Positions 1 to 7,921 of a DNA stretch of 10,000 nucleotides are shown piece after piece; the first letter of the stretch is position 1; every line of letters begins with the position of its first letter. Below the pieces are notes generated by a model that saw nothing but the letters and a program-made list of their open reading frames with translations, was not told where the DNA came from and ran no database searches. The position numbers were made by a program, and so were the translations under genes. The stretch is from contig CALSCQ010003209.1 in NCBI GenBank assembly GCA_943704525.1, forward strand, positions 1 to 10,000. Direction: 5' to 3'. The DNA comes from Pigoraptor vietnamica (lineage: Eukaryota; Opisthokonta; Filasterea).

Positions 1-38
<38 letters not shown>

Positions 39-64
39 AAAAAATAAAAAAAAAAAAACGAAAA
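1..64. repeat. A-rich homopolymer tract (T tract on the minus strand)
   Basis: Positions 1-58 are all A except a C at 38 and a T at 45, and the tract fades out by about 64. Read on the minus strand, which is the sense of the adjacent receptor gene, it is a T tract downstream of the last visible coding base. It could be an intronic pyrimidine tract, a simple-sequence run, or a poorly resolved contig edge. It stands out in an otherwise GC-rich window. It is seen directly; its role is inference. Confidence 0.9.
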
Positions 65-173
65 GGATCGGCGGACCCCAGAATAATCAGCAGTTCATCA
101 CGTACGGATTGGCACTAGCTGCGTGTGCTGGGACCGCGCGCACAACGGGCTCGCGAGCAAGGCAGCCTCACAC
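1..173 (-). other. Candidate intron(s) after the receptor-kinase exon, with possible micro-exon
   Basis: The minus-strand reading frame reaches a TGA at 168-170, but the bases just before it read CAG|GTGAGG, a good splice donor with the exon ending at 174. The stop would then be intronic. An AG in the context CACGCAG at 119-120 resembles the acceptors of the other genes in this window. Using it gives a 55-nt intron and an in-frame continuation Leu-Val-Pro-Ile. That short exon meets either a donor GTACGT at 105-100, making a 13-nt micro-exon, or a TGA at 98-100. Downstream there is a branch-point-like CTGAT (minus, 86-90) followed by the T tract, so another intron probably runs off the window. 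Donor, acceptor and frame are visible; which are used is not. Confidence 0.5.
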
Positions 174-3100
174 CTGAGCACGGTACACGACGCCGAACGC
201 GCCCTCCCCAAGAACATCACCGAGGTCGACGGATTCTCGCGGCACTTCAAAGCGGGCAAGGCCGGGTTGCGCAGCCTCCATGTGCCGCGCAAAATCTTCA
301 ATCTGCTTTACGTTCCACCGACTCCTCGAACGCGCGACAAAGAAGAAGGCGAGCCCGCACACGACAAGAAGCACAACGACCAGCGGCACCACGATGGCGA
401 TGATCGTGGTCGCGTTGGACGATTTCCCGCTGACGCATGCGTACCCGCCGCCATCGCTTGGCGCTAGTGATTCGCCGCCGTCACACGGGCGAAGCGTGAC
501 TGAAACGGACGCAGAGCTCAGCAACGCCCGCGTGGCGGTATCGTTACCAGCACCGTCACTAACAAAGGACAGAACGCAGGCGACTGGCACGCGCCTGGCC
601 GACACGCGCACGCCAACAAAGGACACCGGGGACGCCTCAGAAAACGTTCGCGTTACGTCGCCGGTCAGCACGCAGTCGTCATTCGTCGATACCAGCCGTA
701 AGGAGCGCGCGGCCGACGGCGGATCCCGCGCCAACTTTTCGTACGCGTCAAACATCGACACGCGAAACGATGGTATCAGCGAACCGGGCGCAACGAGACC
801 GAGGTCGACGAGCGCGAAGGACGCGAGGTTCATCGACCCCGACGACACGACCAATTTCACGGCCGAAGTGGAAAACGCGGACGCGCTGTCGTACGACGAA
901 GCGTTCGAGAAAAAGTGCGCGCTTGCGTTCAGTCGATCGCGAGAGAATACCCCGGGAGCCCACGATGCCGACGGCGAAACGAGCTCGACGTTCTCAACAG
1001 CCACACTCGATGAATCGGCGGATAACAGGTTCAGGAAGCCCCCTTGCCCATACCCGCCCGCGCCCGCCACGCACGCACGGTAGGCGCCGCCAGAGATGCC
1101 GAGCGCCTTCCCGGCGGCACAAAAGCAACCGCCGTCGGTGCCAGCCGCAGCCCGGGTGACGTTCATGCGGCGGACGTCCGCGGACGAGTCGCCGTCGACG
1201 AAGAGAAAGCCTCCCTGTGCACCGAAGACGTCCATAACATCGGAATCAAACGCAGATATGCGCGAAGCACCGCCGAGATAGACGGCACCGCCGCGTCCAC
1301 CCGCACGCGCGCGCGTCAATGTGCTGTTCGCGAGCGTCACCCTGCCCAGGAGAACTGCCGCAATAACGCCGCCTTCAGTCCCCGACTGCGAACGCGAAAC
1401 GGTCACGTTCGACAAAACGGCCGAAGCGCTGCCGCCCACAAGTAAGGCGCCCCCCTGCCCAACTGCCGTCGCGCTTCCAACTCTCGAATTCGAGATGGAC
1501 ACTCTTGTTGCGCCGGCAAGGGCGATTGCGCCTCCCCCTCCGCCGCTCGCGGTCGCAATCCCCACACCGACGCCGTCCAAAAAAGCCACGGCGTGGTCCT
1601 CCGCGAGCAGGAATCCCCCCGATCCCGTCGCGTTTGCCCGCAGCACTTCCACTCCGGAGAGAGACACGGACGACTGATCGACAAGGTGAAACGCGCCCCC
1701 GTCAGCAAGAAGCGACACCGCTTCAGTGATGGATGCGTCGCGGACGTGCCCTACACTTCGGGATGCAAATGACGCAAACCCGCCGCCGAGAGACGCGCGC
1801 GCAATCTCAAAGTTGGAACGCACTATAGAGACCTCGCCGCTGAGTGCGAAAAAGGCGCCTCCGCTGCCGTGAGACGCAGTACAAGTCCCGAACACGGAGT
1901 CGACCAACGACACTCGGCCGCCATCCAAGAAGAAGACGCCACCGTCCCTTCCGGCTCCACTGCTCCCAATCACGCATGAGTCCAGCTGCACATCAGACCG
2001 GTCCACCACGTAGAGGAGGCCGCCTCGCTCTTCGCATTTCGCAGAGCCGAAATGGGTGCGCTCGAACCGTACATACGAAGGCCATTCCCCGGTCGTGGAA
2101 AGCACAGCGCCGTACCCACTCGCATTGGCGACGTCAAACGTCGAATCGTACACATCGATGATGCTGCCAAGCGTGTAAATGACGCCGCCGTCCCCAAATG
2201 CCCACGAGAGTGATACTGTGGTGTTCCGCACCGTCATCTTCGGGCTATGCTCTCCGTCCTCGCTCGGAATTAGGGTCGCAAGGCCGCCGCTGATGCCCGC
2301 TGTGCAACTGCTAATGCTCGAGCGCGTCACCTCCACAATGGCGGCTGTCGTGGCAACGACAAAGCCTCCCTTGGCATTCGCCGTCGTTTCTCCGACGCTG
2401 CAGTCTTCGACGAGAAGAGACGCGCTGCCCGAGACAACCGCAAAGCCACCGGACAGCCTAGACGACGTCTCGCCCACGTCGCAGTTGCGCAGAACGGCGA
2501 CCGAGTAACCTTGCACACTCAGCAGTCCGCCGCCCGCCGCAGAGATGGAACGTACGACAATGACATTTTCCAGCTGAACACGAGCACTCAAGCGACCCGA
2601 GGCCCCAGAATCGAGCAAGCATACGAAACCTCCGTCGCCAGCCGACGACACGGCAGACACCGCTCCGTCCCGCACGAGCAAGGTCGCAGAGTCGCGCAGC
2701 ACCGCAAAGCCGCCACACGGACTCGGCGAGAAGTAACTCCATACCGTAAGGCCGTAGAGGCGAGCGTACGCATTCGCTGATAGGACGATCGCCGGACCCT
2801 TCCGCGGCCCGTCGCTACCGTTTAAGTCTCCGAAATAGCACTGCTCACAATACAGAGTAGCACTACCGTCAAGTGTGAAACTGACGTCCGAAAACATGCT
2901 ATCTCGGACGTGCAGAGCACCGCTCACGGCAACGGCTCCGTTCTGGACGGAGAGGCCCGTCAAGAACGCCTTTCCCGTCGACCGCACGGTGAGCTGCAGA
3001 GTGGCAATGTCCGCGGCACCCAAGAGAGCCCGACCGCCGACGCTCAGCACGACCTCCTCACACGTGAAATGCCAAACTCCAAAGGGCAAATCCGTGTGCA

Positions 3101-6100
3101 CCTCGAACGACCGCAGCATTGACAGGACGGCGAAAGGTTTCGTGGGAGCGAAGAATCCGTGTCCGCTTTGAATGAGCGGCATGACTTCAGCGAGGTTAAC
3201 AGCGTTAAAGGAGTAGACGGCGTTGAGGGCGTTCCACACCACACCGGGGCCAAGGACTACTGGTACCAGGCGGTCGAAGACGTCAAAGACGTCGAAAAAG
3301 GGTGACATGGGCGGCGCAGCGAAGGCCTCGCTGCAATTCGTGGTCGTGACGCGCTCGTAGCTCACAAGGGAATCCCCCGGCGCCGACAGCCACCCGTCGC
3401 CCACGCCATCTGGCATCCGCGCATACTCAATAGAAAGATCGACGATGGCCAGCTTCGCCGCACCGCGCACGCACACGCCGGGCGCAACATTGCTTTTCGC
3501 GTCGCTTACCAACGCGCGCGACAACGACCCGAACGAGGCGCCGTCCTGGTGGTAAAATCCACCGGCAATTGCGCTGCGGACAGCGACAAAGGACACGTCA
3601 CTAAGGATCGCCGTGCTTCGATCGGAAACCGCGAGAGCCCCGCCAACACCCTGGGGCGCACTTGCGTTGCTAGCGGTTGCATTGGCGACAGAGAGGACGG
3701 CGCCGCCAAAAACAGCAATCCAGCCCCCATTTCCGCCGCGCGCAAGCGAATTGGCAGTTCCCAATCCGTTTATCGAGACGGTCGCACCATCGCCCACAAT
3801 CGCAACGCCGCCGTCGAGCCCTGCCGACGCATCGTTAGAATCCCAATCCACAAGGGACAACGACGCGCTCTCCATAGCCGCCAGCGCACCGCCTCGCAGC
3901 GAAGCGCGCGATTGGTTGACGACGACAGACGCCATCGACGCGCTTGCAAGTCCACGCGCCGCGACAGCCCCGCCCGATGTACCCGCGGAGCAGGAGGTCA
4001 TGCGCACGCCGTTTGAAACGATCGACGCGGAGTTGTCCAGTGCCACACATCCACCCTCAAGCAAGGCGGTGCCGTTCTCCAAGGCAACAGCCTGCAGGTC
4101 AACGGACGCGTCATCGAGCCCGTATAGGAAGCCGCCCAAGCGCGCTCTTCCGTTAAAGAGAGCAACTTCAGAGAGGGCCATGCGACCGCTGCCAGAGACG
4201 CACGCGGCACCACCGAAGCGCGCAGACGTGCGCCAAACAATGCCATGCGCCGCCGTCAGCGTGGCATGGTCGCCCACAAAGAACGTCCCGCCGTGCAGGC
4301 GAGCGCTTGCGTTGCGCAACGCAAAGTTCGATATCGTCACCGATGCCGTGCCGTCAGCGTACACGACGCCCCCGCGCTCAGTTGCGCTTGCAACATCCAC
4401 GCGGAGACCGGCAACGGTGACGTCCGAACTGCCCTGCGCGCGTATGACGGCCCCGGCCCCCGTTGAGGCCACGAGTGCGAAGGAAACGTTCCGCGCAGCA
4501 ATGCTCGCGGCGTTCATGGAATAAACGGCGGCGGCAAAGTCCGTGACCGTGTTGCCGACAGCGATGTTTGCCAGCGCCACCGACGACCGCAGCCGCGCGG
4601 ACACGGCACAGCCGCTGACGATGGCGATGTCGGCGGCCTTATTAATCTTGAAAACGGAGAGGAGCCACCTTCGCACGGAGACCGGATCGTCCAATTCGGC
4701 AAGCCCCCCCGGAATGTACAGGTCGTTCCAGTCGCACACCGATTCGCCGACGCTGAGGTCACGCACGTCGACCGATGAAAACGATTCCGACGAAACAAGT
4801 GACCCGCGGAAGGTCTGCACAAAATCCACGCTCGCGCGAGTCGCCGTTACCGTTGCGAAGCCGCTGGCAAAGACAAGGCCCCCTTCCACGGCGGCAAAGG
4901 CGCGTCCGACCCACGCGTCGGAAAGCGACACCGACGCGCTAGAAGACGCATACACGATGGCACCCGTGTCGGTCACGTCAGCACGATCCACGCGAATGTT
5001 GCGCAGGCGAACGTTGGCCCCTTCAACGGCATACACGAGCCCACCATGCATCGCGCGGGTGCGGGCAACATGGACGTCGTCCGCGTCGAGCACCGCGTTC
5101 CCGGTCACCCACGCTAGAGAGCCCCGTCCCCCGTCAGACTGGCTGCTGTATGCGCATATCGAGTGCAGGTGGTCGGCGGACATGGAGCGCACGGTTACGT
5201 TTGCCGAACAGGCTACGTACAGCGCTCCGCCGCCGCACTCGCACGAGCCGGCGTAGTCGACCGTCCACCGCGAGAGCACCGCCCTCCCGCGCCCAACGAC
5301 GGCCGCGATTCCCCCCTGGGCGGCGCGTGCGGTGGCGTTGCTGACACAGTCGTGCGCCTCGAGCGTCGCGTTGTTGTCGATGAGGAAGAGGCCACCGCGC
5401 GCCACAACCGCGCCGTCGAGGGCGGGGTCGAAGTAACTTACTAGGTCCAGACCGAGAATCTGCGGGGCATTCCCAACAAACGCTCCGCCATGGATGCGAG
5501 CCTGCGCCGCGTCGCGCGCATACAGCGTCCCCGCACACGTGCGCACAGACAGCCGAGTCGCAAACAGGCTCGCCTGGCCGGAGAGGGCAAACGCGTGTGT
5601 CGGTTCGTCGTTGGTTGTCATCACCAAATCCTCAATGGGCGAGGGCGCCGCGCACGTGACCTGCACGTCGGCGAGGGTTGACTGGGACTCGTCGGCCATG
5701 ATCCATGCACTGATGCTGGCAGCGCCGACGACAACGGTCGCATTGTCTGCGTGCGTGCGCGCAGTGCCCGCGCTCCGCACAAGGCGGCCGTCGGAAGCAC
5801 TCAGCAGCACGCGGGACAGCGTGAGCGCCGCCGCACCGTCCACGGCGACCACGGCGTCCCACGCGACGGCCGCAGCGACGGACGCGTCCTGCATCACAGC
5901 CGTGGCATTGTCCGTGGTACGGAGAACAAAGTCACAGCCATCTACCGTGATGGACGCGCGCACAAGGGAGACGGTCGACGATGCACCGGCCACAACAAGC
6001 CCGCTCATGTTTGCGACGGAAAGTAACGCGCCCTCCGCTGCGAGCGACGACTGACCGGCGAGCAGCACGCCCGTTGGCGCGAGAGGGGCCACATCGGCAC

Positions 6101-7013
6101 TCCCCGTGAACTCGACGTCAGACAGCACAACAGACGATGCGCCGGCGGCAGCAATGGCCGCCCGCGTACCTCCCAGAGTGGACGCGGCGACAGTGAGCCC
6201 CGCGCCGCCGTCGAGTCTGGCGCAGGTGTCCGGACAGCGGCTGGCATCGGTACTCGCAAGCGACAGGCGCGATTGGCCCGAGAGGGACGCGACGCGCACG
6301 CCGCGGAAGACGCACGCCGTTGCGTCGACCAGGGCGTTACTGTCCACCGCCAGCACCACCGCCGGCGCCCCCGCGAGCGCAAGCGACTGTTGCAGCTCGC
6401 TCACAGACTCTTCGTCACACCAGCGAAAGGTCGAGTTATTGATGGACGCGTTACCAGTCGCAAGGAAAAGGGCCGTCTCTGCACCAGCGGGTGCCGCCGC
6501 ACAGAGCACCGATTCAAACGCGCACGCCGACACATTCACGCGCGCGCCATCGCCCACGTGCGCCACGGCAGCACCGCACTCGGCAAAGTGGAGACCCTGG
6601 AGGACCAGTGACCCACCGCGCGAGACGTCAATAATGGGAAGAGTGGCTTGGATGGGCACGTCAAAGTCGCACGTGACACGCGCGCTCCCGTCCGAAGCCA
6701 ACGACAGCGCGGCGCCGGCGCCCACGCGCAGCCCCGCCGAAGTGACATTGCCGGTCCAGACAAACTCGCCACGAAGTGTCACGTGCATGGGCGCTCCGAG
6801 CACGAGGCGCGCAGCAATGGCGTCCAGCGCGCGCTGCAGGGGGGCAGGCCCATCGGCACTGCTCACCCACACAGACGCATCCAAAACGACAGTCGCGCCG
6901 TCCTGGGCTGCGGCGACCGGGCGAACGGCACTCAAAATACACCCGGCGAAAAGCGCCGCCGCGAGGATACTCACGCGCCGTCGCATGTCGCAAGGCACTG
7001 CGGACCGGTACAT
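174..7013 (-). CDS. Giant beta-helix receptor protein kinase, first coding exon (partial)
   Basis: Predicted single-pass cell-surface receptor with an extracellular right-handed beta-helix (pectin-lyase-like) region and a cytoplasmic protein kinase; ligand unknown. Numbering is from the ATG at 7013; an alternative ATG at 6986 gives a tidier signal peptide (Met-Arg-Arg-Arg then a hydrophobic core). The open frame extends up to a TGA at 7065-7067, but the codon at 7052 is TTG. Order: signal peptide ~1-36 (cleavage near AAA-QD); irregular beta-helix ~37-540; regular 27-residue GG repeats ~540-1220; spacer ~1220-1380; second set of GG repeats ~1380-2060; beta-sandwich-like region ~2077-2173; a Cys-bearing linker; membrane helix ~2202-2227; basic stop-transfer residues; juxtamembrane segment; EVPRES then glycine loop GEGAFG at 2269-2274. 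Sequons are frequent in the ectodomain. The exon ends at a CAG|GTGAGG donor two codons after VVYR, so the VAIK lysine and catalytic loop are outside. Whether it is Ser/Thr (TKL) or Tyr type cannot be told. High confidence as coding; the kinase assignment rests on the loop only. Confidence 0.85.
1080..2745 (-). repeat. Second (membrane-proximal) 81-bp / 27-residue beta-helix repeat array
   Basis: Coding repeats inside the receptor exon. I count about 21 copies starting with Gly-Gly (or a variant) plus a hydrophobic residue, for example GGFAVVSGSASLL, GGFVVATTAAIVEV and GGAIALAGATRVSIS. Adjacent copies are mostly exactly 27 residues apart. The pattern is GG, three to four hydrophobic residues, a small/Gly turn, alternating V/L strand residues, an N/D position, V/I, then S/T and Ala. 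A period near one coil of a right-handed beta-helix fits a stacked solenoid. DNA-level similarity 81 bases apart is still visible, for example between 2386-2404 and 2467-2485. The GG-hydrophobic signature recalls chlamydial polymorphic outer-membrane-protein repeats, but the FxxN partner motif is not a regular feature here. Confidence 0.75.
3500..5400 (-). repeat. First (distal) 27-residue beta-helix repeat array
   Basis: Coding repeats in the same exon. About 20 copies follow the same GG-hydrophobic pattern, such as GGLFLIDNNATLEAHDC, GGVVYADGTASVTIS and GGFLYGLDDASVDLQ, each close to 27 residues. Copies are more diverged than in the membrane-proximal array, and some have lost one Gly (TGAIVYA, RGSLVSS). 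Upstream of it, to about 6900, the protein is still beta-helix-like (alternating hydrophobic strands, many N-x-S/T) but without a regular GG. The two arrays are separated by a non-repetitive spacer at about 2870-3350. Confidence 0.7.
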
Positions 7014-7265
7014 TGCGCGGGGAATTCTCAGGCGCACCTCTCCCCCGTCCAAAGCGGCGATAACTCAAGCGACAGCCATCACAGCGAGTGTGGCGAGAGA
7101 CGACTAAGACGACAAGAAGGAAAGCAAAAAAAGCACTCGCGGTGCAGTGCGTGGGAAATGGAGTTTGTAAATCGAGCGCGTGCAATGGGCGTGTCTGGAC
7201 ACACGGCTTGCTCGTTGATTCCAAGGGCGCTTATAGGACTTCGCAATCTCGCTTGGATTTACTGA
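7014..7265 (-). promoter_or_regulatory. 5' flank/leader of the receptor gene with pyrimidine-rich tract and uORF
   Basis: Upstream of the receptor ATG the minus strand has a pyrimidine-rich stretch (about 7084-7132) ending in CTTAG at 7108-7104. This could be a leader near the transcription start, or a 3' splice site of a 5'UTR intron. An ATG at 7077-7079 in good context (G at -3 and +4) opens a uORF of four codons (Met-Ala-Val-Ala) with its TGA at 7065-7067. That same TGA is in frame with the receptor and prevents an N-terminal extension. I see no convincing TATA box. Confidence 0.35.
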
Positions 7266-7269
7266 CGGA

Positions 7270-7324
7270 GTAGTCTAGCCAGGGGTACAAATCAGCTGAG
7301 ATTAGTACCCCTGTAGTCTAGCCA
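7270..7324. repeat. Inverted repeat CAGGGGTAC/GTACCCCTG flanked by 12-bp direct repeats
   Basis: Perfect 9-bp arms CAGGGGTAC (7280-7288) and GTACCCCTG (7305-7313) enclose 16 bases. The unit is bracketed by identical direct repeats GTAGTCTAGCCA at 7270-7281 and 7313-7324, which overlap the arms by one or two bases. The layout could be a tiny inserted element with a target duplication, a 43-bp tandem unit, or a protein-binding palindrome. It is the best copy of a small family in this intergenic region. Confidence 0.8.
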
Positions 7325-7366
7325 CCCGTCGTCCGGCCGCGGCTGCCTGGGAGCCACCGCTGAGCC

Positions 7367-7392
7367 CAGGGGTATTATTAGTACCCCTGTAG
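7367..7392. repeat. Second copy of the hairpin family
   Basis: Perfect 8-bp arms CAGGGGTA (7367-7374) and TACCCCTG (7382-7389) surround a 7-base loop. The right half, ATTAGTACCCCTGTAG, is identical to that of the copy at 7280-7316, and is followed by a CAGCC-type sequence resembling the TAGCC direct repeat there. Confidence 0.75.
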
Positions 7393-7415
7393 CCAGCCAG
7401 CTGCTGCCCAGCGAG

Positions 7416-7437
7416 GCCTAGGGATCAGTACCCTTGC
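7416..7437. repeat. Third, degenerate copy of the hairpin family
   Basis: The sequence CCTAGGGATCAGTACCCTTG keeps AGGG (7420-7423), AGTACCCT and the final TTG of the family but has a shortened loop and imperfect arms. It is recognised by alignment to its two better neighbours rather than on its own. Confidence 0.45.
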
Positions 7438-7466
7438 TGGCCACGGCAGCCTCGGCTTGCCGGCAA

Positions 7467-7496
7467 GGCCGGTACTGATTAATACGGCCCCTGCAG
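7467..7496. repeat. Fourth, degenerate copy of the hairpin family
   Basis: The stretch contains GGTACTGATTAATAC followed by GGCCCCTGCAG. The arms GGCCGGTA and TACGGCC pair with one bulged base, and the ATTA-(A/G)TAC-CCCTG order matches the better copies. A perfect 12-bp palindrome CTTGCCGGCAAG lies directly beside it at 7456-7467. Confidence 0.4.
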
Positions 7497-7522
7497 CCTT
7501 GCACTGTCAGCCTCAGTAGTGC

Positions 7523-7536
7523 CAGTGCCGGCACTG
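7523..7536. repeat. Perfect 14-bp palindrome
   Basis: CAGTGCCGGCACTG is its own reverse complement. With CTTGCCGGCAAG at 7456-7467 it shares the core GCCGGC. It could be a dimeric protein-binding site or simply part of the palindrome-rich segment. Confidence 0.6.
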
Positions 7537-7921
7537 AGCGGCACGTGCGGGCCATTCTAAGGATAGCACACTGAGAAGGCCCAGGCGCCCCTCCCTCGGA
7601 ATGCAAACCACGTCAGTCAAGGAGTGGGGCAGTGGACGCCACAGTGGCGGTTCAGTGGTCACAAGCCACACTCACAATGCTGAAGCAGCTGTGGTCCGGC
7701 GGGGGACAGGGCGCCGTAATCAGCGGTTCTAGTCACTCGGCCCTGACTTACTCGGTCACCAGCCGGTTCGGCGTGCGGCGGTACTCGCACAACACGTGTC
7801 GGGACAGGGATGCAAACGCACGGCCGCGCGACTGATATTCCGTAAGTGTAATGCAGGCACGCAGCGCACGCGAAATATGCAGTATTGACAGAGTGAGGAA
7901 AGCAAATTGGCCCAACTGATG
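7537..7921. other. Intergenic stretch; 3' flank of the acylated-protein gene
   Basis: I find no supported gene here; open frames on either strand are short and lack family features or consistent composition. It would hold the 3' UTR of the minus-strand gene ending at 7922, but no AATAAA is visible on that strand. The only patterned part is three CAGTGG motifs at 7630, 7642 and 7653, spaced 12 and 11 bases. Confidence 0.5.

Noticed and set aside
280-1083. Long plus-strand open frame of 267 codons
   Set aside because: It lies antisense to the receptor exon; GC-rich codon use there suppresses stops on the other strand, and the translation has no domain or sensible composition.
1080-5400. CRISPR-like array from the 81-bp period
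   Set aside because: The repeats are coding, divergent and in frame, with no unique spacers between identical repeats.
6106-7107. Plus-strand open frame of 333 codons
   Set aside because: Same reason: antisense shadow over the signal-peptide and early beta-helix region.
7270-7540. tRNA or structured RNA gene in the hairpin cluster
   Set aside because: No cloverleaf, no A/B box pattern; only separate short hairpins.
7632-7835. Short plus-strand frame in the intergenic region
   Set aside because: Starts at GTG, 67 codons, no motif, no splice or Kozak support.
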